From Clostridia bacterium (lineage in GTDB: Bacteria; Bacillota; Clostridia; Oscillospirales; Acutalibacteraceae), in the NCBI GenBank assembly GCA_900766945.1, contig CAAFXD010000091.1, forward strand, positions 1 through 12,877: a stretch of DNA of 12,877 nt, written 5' to 3'. Both the position numbers and the translations under genes were made by a program. Every line of letters begins with the position of its first letter. Position 1 is the first letter of the stretch. The notes beneath the pieces are model-generated. The model saw only the letters and a list, made by a program, of their open reading frames with translations, did no database searches and was not told where the DNA came from. Below are positions 6,351 through 12,877 of the stretch, piece by piece.

Positions 6351-7850
6351 TTATTTCACTTTTTCTTTCTTTTTGCTGACAAAATAAATGCCGAGTAAAA
6401 TCAAAATCAGGAGTGCAATGCCAACCGGCAGAGAAATCCATATACTTTCGGTAAAGCCCGCGAGTAGATAGCTGACGAAGCAAACCGCCGCCACAAGGAG
6501 CGCATACGGCGACTGCGTGGAAACATGGTCTAAATGGTTGCAGTTCGCACCTGTTGACGCCAAAATGGTTGTATCGGAAATCGGTGAAATATGGTCGCCG
6601 CAAACTGCGCCCGCCAAAATGGATGCCACGGAAATGGTTAAAATCGGTGTAATATCCATACCGCCGAATACGGAAACCGCAATCGGAATAAGATTGGCGA
6701 ATGTGCCCCAAGAAGTGCCGGTCGCAAAGGCAAGTCCTAAGGCGACAAGGAAGAAAATCGCCGGCAACAGCCCCGTGGGCATACTGCTTGACGACACTAC
6801 ATTGCTGACAAACGCGCCTGCGTTCAAATAACTTTCGCCACAAATGCCGCTCAAAGTCCACGCAAAGGTTAAAATTAAGATAGCGGGCACCATTGCCTTG
6901 AAGCCGTCGGTAAGACTTTCCATAAATGCCCGTGCGGAAATGACCTTGCGCGGGATATACAAAAGGAAAATGACAATTAAGGTGAAGAAGGAACCGAGCG
7001 CCAAGGAAAGCCCCGCGGAGCAATCCGCAAAAGCGTCTTTCACGCTTGCACCCTCTAAAATGCCGCCCGTGTAAAGCATTGCCAGCACGCAGAACAAAAT
7101 CAGCGTGGCAATCGGGATGATTAAATCAAACACTCTGCCTTTGGTATCCTTTGTTTCTTCGGGGATTTCGACCAATGTGTCGCCGCCCTCGGGGTGTTTG
7201 TCGTTGTATTTTTTCATCGGTCCGAAATCAAAATTCGTGCAAATCAAGAAAATAATCATCGCAACCGTGAACAACGCATAGAAGTTGGCGGGAATCGTGC
7301 GCAAAAACAGTCCGAAACCGTCAATGCTGCTGCCCTCGGGCATAGACGAGCCGACTGCCGCCGCCCAACTGGAAATCGGTGCGATAATACACACGGGCGC
7401 CGCCGTGGCATCAATAATGTATGCAAGCTTTGCGCGGGTAATTTTGTGGCGGTCGGTTACGGGGCTCATCACCGTACCGACGGTCAAGCAGTTAAAATAG
7501 TCATCGACGAAAATCAACGCACCGAGTGCCGAAGTCGCCGCCAATGCGCCGCGTTTGCTTTTTATTGCGCGAGACGCCCATTTGCCGTACGCCGCAGACG
7601 CACCCGATTTGCTCATTAAAGACACAATCATACCGAGAATAACCAAGAAAATAATAATCGTGATATTCCCGCTGACCTTGTCGCTCATAATGTCGAAGGT
7701 GGTTTCGAGCGCTTTTAAAAGATGAAAATCGGTGTAAAACAGCGCGCCCGACAAAATGCCGATGAGCAAGGATATATACACCTCTTTCGTAATCAGCGCC
7801 AACACAATGGCGATAATGGGCGGCACTAACGCCCAAAAGGTTGCTTCCAT
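6351..7850 (-). CDS. NhaC-family Na+/H+ antiporter protein
   Basis: A 499-residue polytopic membrane protein of the NhaC/ion-transporter superfamily. Family landmarks are FVDDYFNCLTVGTVMSPVTD (114-133) with its membrane aspartates, the following IDATAAPVCIIAPISSWAA (146-164), GTSWGTF (378-384) and GDHISPISDTTI (418-429) followed by NHLDHVSTQSPYA. Alternating hydrophobic segments suggest roughly 11-13 helices; the tail is lysine-rich. The ATG has AAGGGGA before it and lies 26 bases after the acetyltransferase gene, so the two are probably cotranscribed. NhaC relatives exchange Na+ for H+, and some exchange organic anions (malate/lactate) or amino-acid-derived solutes with cations. The sequence does not say which applies here. 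The frame is intact and the length normal. Confidence 0.9.
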   Translation of the reverse strand: MEATFWALVPPIIAIVLALITKEVYISLLIGILSGALFYTDFHLLKALETTFDIMSDKVSGNITIIIFLVILGMIVSLMSKSGASAAYGKWASRAIKSKRGALAATSALGALIFVDDYFNCLTVGTVMSPVTDRHKITRAKLAYIIDATAAPVCIIAPISSWAAAVGSSMPEGSSIDGFGLFLRTIPANFYALFTVAMIIFLICTNFDFGPMKKYNDKHPEGGDTLVEIPEETKDTKGRVFDLIIPIATLILFCVLAMLYTGGILEGASVKDAFADCSAGLSLALGSFFTLIVIFLLYIPRKVISARAFMESLTDGFKAMVPAILILTFAWTLSGICGESYLNAGAFVSNVVSSSSMPTGLLPAIFFLVALGLAFATGTSWGTFANLIPIAVSVFGGMDITPILTISVASILAGAVCGDHISPISDTTILASTGANCNHLDHVSTQSPYALLVAAVCFVSYLLAGFTESIWISLPVGIALLILILLGIYFVSKKKEKVK

Positions 7851-7876
7851 AACTTTTCCCCTTTTCTTTTTTGGAT

Positions 7877-8362
7877 TTATGCTTCTGTTTTATACTTTTC
7901 CAATTTTTTACCGTCCAAACGGAATATCCACCACTCGTCCATACGCTTTGCCCCCAAGCGGAAGTAGAAATCCTGCGACGGTGTATTCCAATCAAGGCAA
8001 ACCCATTCCAGTCTGCCGTAATTGCCGTCTGCCGCATACTTTGCAACTGCATCGAACAGCGCTTTGCCGTACCCCTTGCCGCGGCAATCGGGGTCTACAA
8101 ATAAATCTTCCAAATGAATGCCCTTGCGCCCGACAAAGGTGGAATAGGTTTCAAAGAACAGCGCAAAACCGACCGCTTTGCCGTTTTCTTCCCCTAAAAA
8201 AACTTTGGCGGCATTGTCACCGAACACAACCTCACGAATTAAATCCTCGGAATTGACAACCTCGTCGGTCATTTTTTCATATTCGGCGATTTTTCGAATG
8301 AAAGAAAGCACGGTTTTTGCGTCCTCAACGGTTGCAAGCCGTACCGAAAACTCCGAATGCAT
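7877..8362 (-). CDS. GNAT N-acetyltransferase, SSAT/thialysine acetyltransferase-like
   Basis: A 161-residue single-domain cytoplasmic acetyltransferase. It opens with the VRLATVEDA beta-1 segment (7-15), has FALFFETYSTF (66-76), then the acetyl-CoA-binding stretch LFVDPDCRGKGYGKALF (87-103) containing R-G-K-G-Y-G. LEWVCLDWNTPSQDFYFRLGA (118-138) follows; this last block is characteristic of the spermidine/spermine and thialysine N-acetyltransferase branch. A polyamine- or lysine-analogue-type amine is therefore a reasonable substrate guess, but it is inference. The ATG has AAAGAGGTG 5 bases upstream. It is the first gene of a two-gene unit with the NhaC-type transporter, downstream of a promoter candidate in the 165-base gap following the mannosidase operon's end. 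Confidence 0.88.
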   Translation of the reverse strand: MHSEFSVRLATVEDAKTVLSFIRKIAEYEKMTDEVVNSEDLIREVVFGDNAAKVFLGEENGKAVGFALFFETYSTFVGRKGIHLEDLFVDPDCRGKGYGKALFDAVAKYAADGNYGRLEWVCLDWNTPSQDFYFRLGAKRMDEWWIFRLDGKKLEKYKTEA

Positions 8363-8401
8363 TCGAGCACCTCTTTCTCATTTTCTCTATCACAATAGAT
8401 A

Positions 8402-8430
8402 AGAATAACAAAATCAGCAAAAAATTGCAA
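8402..8430 (-). promoter_or_regulatory. Candidate promoter for the acetyltransferase-NhaC unit
   Basis: On the minus strand TTGCAA (8430-8425), a 17-base spacer and TATTCT (8407-8402) with an extended -10 TG lie about 40 bases before the acetyltransferase ATG. A small dyad TCTAT-TGTG-ATAGA (8399-8386) sits right after the -10, at the expected transcription start, and might be an operator. An alternative -35 TTGACA (8452-8447) pairs with a poorer -10 (TGCAAT) at 17 bases. The remainder of the gap holds the mannosidase terminator. Confidence 0.5.
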
Positions 8431-8472
8431 CAAAAACATAGAATTTTGTCAAATTCGCGTGCAACCGCCATA

Positions 8473-8512
8473 AAAAACGACCAAACAGTATAATTTCTGC
8501 TTGGTCGTTTTT
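8473..8512 (-). terminator. Intrinsic terminator of the pgm-nifU-mannosidase operon
   Basis: AAAAACGACCAA (8473-8484) and TTGGTCGTTTTT (8501-8512) form a 12-bp stem. Three more pairs (CAG/CTG) lie inside after one mismatch. It starts 15 bases after the mannosidase stop codon on the minus strand, and its read-out ends in a run of six T. No plus-strand gene runs into it, so it serves the minus-strand operon. Confidence 0.9.
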
Positions 8513-8527
8513 GAAAATGTATATCCG

Positions 8528-11473
8528 TTAAATTTCAATCCCCAATGTGAGAATTTCAAACGGCTGATACGGGATTTCGGCACTTTCGCCCGCAATGTCC
8601 TCCAACATATTTAACAGTTTCACTTTTTTCGGCAAGTGCAATGTACCGCGGTGCCCGTCGCATTCGGTCAAGCGGACAACCACCATTTTACCGTCTTCGG
8701 ACAGTTTCATCGCCTGCAAGAATAAGCCGTCAAAGGTGTTTTGACAAGAGACATCTGCTTTCACAATCGGAATATTGTATTCCAACGCGATTTGGTTGAG
8801 TTTTGCCGACACCGCGTCGCCGGCGTGCGGCAAAATGAGATAGCAGAAACGGTGCACGCCCATATCACTGGTCGGGTCGGGGCGAACGGTTGCGCGCAAA
8901 AGGCTTAAAGACATTGTGTTTTCGTCAAAGCCGACGCCGTATTTGCAGTCATTGATGAGCGCCACGCCGCCGTCGGTTTCCGCAAGGTCACACCATTTGT
9001 GGTGGCAGACCTCAAAGCGCGCCTGTTGCCAAGTGGTATTTTTATGCGTTTCGCGCTTGATAAAGCCCGCGCCGAGGTCACAAAGCGCCTCCCGCGTTAA
9101 GACATTACACGAAAACTCGGCTTTGGCAAGGCGGTGCTTTTCGCGCCAATCCACCAAATTTTCGACTTCAATCCCGCGCGCCTGACGGAACAAGCGAATG
9201 TACCGTTTCCAAGTGCTTTGCCCGACTTTGACGGTGCATTCCAACACGGCAACCTCGTCGTTTTGCTCGGTCAAATGCAACGGTTCCGACACGGTTGGCA
9301 ACACGGGCTTATCCTTGTAATTCGGGAGAATATCCCATGCATCGTAAACGCCGGGCTTGTCCTCGTAGAATTTCAATTTGTTGAAATCCCCGTTCGCCCA
9401 TTCACGGGAAAGCGTTTTGTCGTACAGCGACACAATACTGCCGTCGGGTGCAAAACGGATTTTGTAATACGGGGTTTCCGCCGTCTCACCGTCTGTAAAG
9501 CACCATTCGCCCGCCGTGCCGACGCTTCGTTTGATTTCGCCGTTTTGCAAAGCCGGCAAATTCGGGAAACACCAAAATCCTGTTTTGCCGTAGCGCGTGC
9601 TGTCGCCGTTTTTGTTTTCAACGAATGTTAAACTTGTCCGCGGAAAATTCAAGGAATTAAAATACTGCGTCCCGTTGCCGATGATTTCGTCAAGCGCCTT
9701 GTCAACCGCTTCGTAATCCGCCACTGCATCACGGTAGACAGGCGTTATATGACTGCCCGGCAAAATATCGTGGAACTGGTTGATTAACAGTTTTTTCCAA
9801 CAGTCGCGCAAGGTTTCCTGCGGATAGGGTTTGCCGGAAAGGGCGCGCAGGGTGGAAATGATTTCCGCTTCGCGCAGTTTATATTCCAACTTGCGATTTT
9901 GCTTTTTCAATTTCGCTTTTGTGGTAAAAGTACCGCGGTGCATTTCTAAGTACAATTCCCCATCCCACTTTTGGAGATTCGGATTGTCTTTTAAATTCTT
10001 TTCCAAAAATGCCACGGCGCTTGTGTGCTCGGTTTTGGGCATAACGGACAGTTTTTGGAAACGGTGCATGAGTTCAATCATTTCCTCGGTGCAACCGCTG
10101 CCGCCGTCACCGTAGCCGAACATCGACAGCGTTTGCCCGCCTGTGTTTTTGTCTTGATAGGCTTCCCAGTTCTCTTGAATTTGGGAAGGCGTATTCCAAG
10201 TAATAAAGTGCGTGGGCGGCACACAGGCATAAACCTCGCTGCCGTCTATCCCCTTCCAAATAAAGTTATTATGCGGAAAGCGGTTGGTATCGTTCCAAGT
10301 AGACATTTTATTGGACACAAAATAGTCCACGCCGCTTTTTTTGAGAATTTGCGGCAAAATCCAACTGTTGCCGAACACATCGGGCAACCAGCAGTTTTGC
10401 ACGGTTTTTCCGAATTTTTCGCGGTAATACCGTTGCCCGTACAAACATTGGCGAATGAGACTTTCCGCCGCGGGAATATTGCAGTCGGGCTCGACATACA
10501 TCGCGCCGACGGGCTCAAACTGCCCTGCGGCGATTTTTTCTTGTAACTCCGCAAACACTTCGGGGTAATATCTTTCTAAGGTTTCATAGGTATAAGCTTG
10601 GGTGTGGGTGTATTTAAAATCGGGGTAACGGTCCATTAAGCGCAACTGGATAAGCACCGTGCGCAAATTCTTTTGCACAGCGTGAATGCGGCGCCAATAG
10701 TAAGCAATGTCCAAATGCGAATGGGCAATCAGCGCCACATCGCCGTTGCCTTTGTAATCGTCATTTTTATAGATGACTTCTTCCACATAGCGCTTCGCGT
10801 CCGTAAGCCCCGGAAGTGTATCGTCCTCGAAGTCAATCAAATTTAAGGCGTTGTTCAGTTCACGGTTTAAAAACGCGCGGTAATCCTCGTTGAACAAATC
10901 ACTGCCTGCAATGTCTAACAGCAATTCCAAATCATAGACCAAATCCAACACATCATGATTGACCGTTGTAAGGTACGCGCCCTCAAAAATCTGCCGGCAG
11001 CCGCGCACGGACAGCGACTCGGGATTGCGCTCGTCGTCGGGTTTGGAACGGTTATAGCCCTGCATTTCAAAATGCAGTTTTTCACAGTTCGGCTCTAAAT
11101 ACGGCGACAGTAAAATACGGTCGCGGTTTGGGTCAACGCCGCCGACATATTTGTCGTTGACTTTAACAATAATTTCTGCCGCCGTTTTTAAAGTGAACCA
11201 CAGTTCCTCCCCGCAGAAATCATCGGGGATCACAATATCCCCGCGGATAAACGCCGTGCCGTCGGGGGTAAAATACATATCCCCTTTTCTGAGCGGGCGG
11301 TAATCGTCGGAATAGTATTCGTATTCCATTTCGGCAACCTGCCGCGCGTCGCGGATTTGCAGGGTTTTGATTTCATATTTCTTTGCATAAATATGCCGTT
11401 TGAGCCAGCCGAAACGCAACGCCGTCCACTCCTCAGGACGCATACTGCGGCGGGTAACTTTGATATGTGCCAT
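8528..11473 (-). CDS. Alpha-mannosidase, glycoside hydrolase family 38
   Basis: A 981-residue retaining alpha-mannosidase that depends on a divalent metal, usually zinc. An N-terminal accessory beta region (about 1-240) precedes the catalytic domain. This carries AHSHLDIAYYW (250-260; His253 and Asp255 match the metal ligands), WLPDVFGNS (362-370) with nucleophile Asp365, MFGYGDGGSG (451-460), EMHRGTFTTKAKLKKQNRK (510-528; His512 the likely further metal ligand) and QFHDILPGSHI (566-576). Beta-rich C-terminal domains follow. There is no signal peptide, so it acts in the cytoplasm on imported mannosides or glycan fragments. The ATG follows an AAGGAG that overlaps the TAA stop of the upstream NifU-like gene, indicating coupled translation. 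It is last in the operon and is followed by a clear terminator. Length and catalytic residues are normal. The exact linkage specificity is unknown. Confidence 0.95.
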   Translation of the reverse strand: MAHIKVTRRSMRPEEWTALRFGWLKRHIYAKKYEIKTLQIRDARQVAEMEYEYYSDDYRPLRKGDMYFTPDGTAFIRGDIVIPDDFCGEELWFTLKTAAEIIVKVNDKYVGGVDPNRDRILLSPYLEPNCEKLHFEMQGYNRSKPDDERNPESLSVRGCRQIFEGAYLTTVNHDVLDLVYDLELLLDIAGSDLFNEDYRAFLNRELNNALNLIDFEDDTLPGLTDAKRYVEEVIYKNDDYKGNGDVALIAHSHLDIAYYWRRIHAVQKNLRTVLIQLRLMDRYPDFKYTHTQAYTYETLERYYPEVFAELQEKIAAGQFEPVGAMYVEPDCNIPAAESLIRQCLYGQRYYREKFGKTVQNCWLPDVFGNSWILPQILKKSGVDYFVSNKMSTWNDTNRFPHNNFIWKGIDGSEVYACVPPTHFITWNTPSQIQENWEAYQDKNTGGQTLSMFGYGDGGSGCTEEMIELMHRFQKLSVMPKTEHTSAVAFLEKNLKDNPNLQKWDGELYLEMHRGTFTTKAKLKKQNRKLEYKLREAEIISTLRALSGKPYPQETLRDCWKKLLINQFHDILPGSHITPVYRDAVADYEAVDKALDEIIGNGTQYFNSLNFPRTSLTFVENKNGDSTRYGKTGFWCFPNLPALQNGEIKRSVGTAGEWCFTDGETAETPYYKIRFAPDGSIVSLYDKTLSREWANGDFNKLKFYEDKPGVYDAWDILPNYKDKPVLPTVSEPLHLTEQNDEVAVLECTVKVGQSTWKRYIRLFRQARGIEVENLVDWREKHRLAKAEFSCNVLTREALCDLGAGFIKRETHKNTTWQQARFEVCHHKWCDLAETDGGVALINDCKYGVGFDENTMSLSLLRATVRPDPTSDMGVHRFCYLILPHAGDAVSAKLNQIALEYNIPIVKADVSCQNTFDGLFLQAMKLSEDGKMVVVRLTECDGHRGTLHLPKKVKLLNMLEDIAGESAEIPYQPFEILTLGIEI

Positions 11474-11484
11474 CGTTTAACTCC

Positions 11485-11718
11485 TTATATATCCCAAAAG
11501 AACGGTTTTTTCCGCACGGCGTTTACCGTGACGCACTTGCCCAAATCTGTTTCGATTTCCTGTTCAATCCAATGCACACAGCGGTCTAATATTAAGCATT
11601 TGGAACATTCACCCTGAAACACGAGCGTCAGCGTATCGTCGCGAAGCTCTGCAAAGCGCACTTCGCCGCCGTCGCCCTGAATTTTCGGCCGAATGACAGA
11701 CGCAATGTACTCTTCCAT
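11485..11718 (-). CDS. Small stand-alone NifU C-terminal-like protein
   Basis: A 77-residue protein resembling the NifU/Nfu C-terminal domain, which holds a labile [4Fe-4S] cluster between two subunits and passes it to apo-enzymes. The match is IRPKIQGDGGEVRF (9-22), equivalent to the usual (V/I)RPxLxxDGG(D/E)V motif, then a strand and the CxxC pair CSKC (38-41). After CxxC it departs from the common C-x-x-C-P pattern (CSKCLILDRC), with extra cysteines at 47 and 62. Its AGGAGA lies at the end of the phosphohexomutase gene (4-base gap), and its own stop overlaps the mannosidase ribosome binding site, so it is embedded in a carbohydrate operon. A cluster-carrier role is family knowledge; why it sits here is unclear. 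Confidence 0.75.
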   Translation of the reverse strand: MEEYIASVIRPKIQGDGGEVRFAELRDDTLTLVFQGECSKCLILDRCVHWIEQEIETDLGKCVTVNAVRKKPFFWDI

Positions 11719-11722
11719 CGGT

Positions 11723-12863
11723 TTATTCTCCTATCGTATCGTGTATAAAACTGCGCAGGGATTGCAAAGTTGCGTTTGCTGTTTCTTCGTTTTCGCCGCA
11801 GACAGAATAATATATTTTCAGTTTCGGCTCGGTTCCCGACGGGCGCACAGCGAGCCAACTGCCGTTTTCAAAAATGAATTTTAATACATTTTCTATCGGC
11901 AAATCATCGATACCCTGCGAATAATCTATCACACGCTCCACACTGTCAAAAGCGGTTTCCCCTGCCGTGCGGAATGCGGACATAATCGCGCGGATTCTCT
12001 CTGCGCCGTCTTTGCCTTTGAGTGTAAACGAATCCAATGCGTCCAAATAAAAGCCGTACTGTGCGTACAAGTCGTGTAAGGCGTCCACCAAGGTTTTGCC
12101 GTTTTTCTTATGGTACGCCGCCGCTTCGCAGATCAGCATGGAGGCAACAACGGCGTCTTTGTCGCGTGCGTGCGTGCCGACCAAATACCCGTAGCTTTCT
12201 TCATAGCCCATCACAAATTCGTTCGTTCCGCTTTGTGCATAGCGGTTGATGCGGTCGCCGATATATTTAAAGCCTGTCAGCGTTTCGACCACCTGCAAGC
12301 CGTAACTTCTTGCGATGTTCGCACCCAAATCATTGGTCACAATGGTTTTGACGAGGGTGGATTTTTCCGTTAAAGTATCTTTTTTGAAGCGCAGAACGAA
12401 ATCTGCAAGCAAAGCGCCCACCTGATTGCCTGTCATTAACACATATGCGCCGTTGTGGCGAACGGCAATGCCCACGCGGTCGCAATCGGGGTCTGTGCCG
12501 AGGACCAAATCCGCATGTTCGCGCTCTGCTTGTGCAATGCCGAGTGTCAGAGCATCTTTTTCCTCAGGATTGGGCGAACGAACGGTAGAGAAATCACCGT
12601 CGGGCAATTCCTGTTCGGGCACAACCGAAACAGCATACTGCCCGAGAATACGGCGCACAGGGATATTGCCTGTCCCGTGTAAAGGGGTATACACGACTTT
12701 CAAGCCGTTGGTTTCGGTATACAGTTCCTGCTGTTTTACCGCCGCCAGAAATGCGTCGAGCACCTCGTCGCCGACGAACTTTATCAATCCGCTGGCACAC
12801 GCAACCTCATAGTCGAGGTGCGGCACGGCGCGTAAATCCGTAATCTCATTCACATAGGCGATG
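11723..12863 (-). CDS. Phosphoglucomutase/phosphomannomutase (PgcA-like), N-terminus missing
   Basis: The C-terminal two-thirds of an alpha-D-phosphohexomutase, which interconverts glucose- or mannose-1-phosphate and the 6-phosphates in the cytoplasm. About 380 residues are present. Visible are the metal-binding loop GTDPDCDR (about bases 12499-12476), TGFKYIGDRI, the sugar-binding loop GYEESYGY, and near the C-terminus the phosphate-binding RPSGTEPK. These features and the spacing fit the Bacillus PgcA group, about 580 residues in full. The missing N-terminal part would hold the phosphoserine loop. A GTG at 12853 falls inside the conserved stretch AYVNEI and is not the real start: the frame stays open to the contig end. 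The last 14 bases appear to be adapter, so the genuine coding sequence stops at about 12863. It is the first visible gene of the operon with the NifU-like protein and alpha-mannosidase. Confidence 0.93.
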
Positions 12864-12877
12864 AGATCGGAAGAGCA
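12864..12877 (+). other. Illumina TruSeq adapter remnant at the contig end
   Basis: The final 14 bases, AGATCGGAAGAGCA, are identical to the start of the Illumina TruSeq read-1 adapter. The 14th base A distinguishes it from the read-2 version, which has G. It lies exactly at the contig end and would place C-S-S-D in frame ahead of the conserved mutase sequence. It is almost certainly an untrimmed artefact rather than genomic DNA. Confidence 0.9.

Noticed and set aside
6241..7023. A 260-codon open frame in another phase within the NhaC gene and past its end.
   Set aside because: The composition is Arg/Cys/Phe/His-rich as expected from an out-of-phase reading, and it has no plausible start site. 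The overlapping NhaC frame has strong motifs.
7501..8052. A 183-codon minus-strand frame bridging the acetyltransferase and NhaC genes.
   Set aside because: It overlaps two well-supported genes in a different phase and shows no recognisable motif.
12851..12853. GTG at 12853 as the start of the mutase.
   Set aside because: It lies within the conserved AYVNEI stretch, has no ribosome binding site, and would remove the catalytic phosphoserine domain. The gene is truncated by the contig end.
1..12877. Phage, insertion sequence, toxin-antitoxin, CRISPR or defence system.
   Set aside because: No repeats, integrase/transposase motifs or defence-type domains are seen. All sizeable genes are assigned to housekeeping transport and metabolism families.

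Overview
This 12.9-kb contig is ordinary chromosomal DNA of a low-to-mid GC Firmicute, most likely a gut-type member of the Clostridia. The evidence is AGGAGG-type ribosome binding sites, sigma-A-like promoters, GTG/TTG starts, a short Clostridia-style lipoprotein signal, and protein families with close Bacillus/Clostridium relatives. I see no rRNA, tRNA, CRISPR array, insertion sequence, prophage or integrase. Both ends cut genes. The last 14 bases exactly match an Illumina TruSeq adapter, so the contig probably comes from short-read, perhaps metagenomic, assembly.

Region 1 (1-4841, minus strand) is a purine uptake and salvage operon read right to left. It holds xanthine phosphoribosyltransferase (xpt), a BMP-family (PnrA/NupN-like) lipoprotein, a double-domain ABC ATPase (NupO-like), permease 1 (NupP-like) and the start of permease 2 (NupQ-like, cut by the contig end). 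ATPase/permease 1 and permease 1/permease 2 each overlap by 4 bases. A strong hairpin sits between xpt and the lipoprotein gene. A good sigma-A promoter lies just upstream of xpt, and no purine riboswitch is visible. The inferred job is import of purine nucleosides or bases, with xanthine/guanine-type bases then converted to nucleotides.

Region 2 (4842-6350) holds one divergent plus-strand gene, a MATE-family efflux transporter that probably starts at a TTG codon. It ends at a bidirectional terminator shared with the convergent NhaC gene.

Region 3 (6351-8452, minus strand) is a two-gene unit: a GNAT acetyltransferase resembling the spermidine/thialysine N-acetyltransferase group, then an NhaC-type Na+/H+ antiporter family protein.

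Region 4 (8471-12863, minus strand) is a tightly packed operon. It comprises a phosphoglucomutase/phosphomannomutase (its N-terminal part lies off the contig), a 77-residue stand-alone NifU C-terminal-like protein, and a 981-residue cytoplasmic GH38 alpha-mannosidase, closed by a clear intrinsic terminator. These fit intracellular breakdown of mannose-containing glycans and hexose-phosphate interconversion.

I found no convincing undescribed system. The points worth a second look are the adapter at the contig end, the misleading MATE start, the xpt-transporter linkage with its intercistronic hairpin, and the NifU-like protein lodged in a carbohydrate operon.
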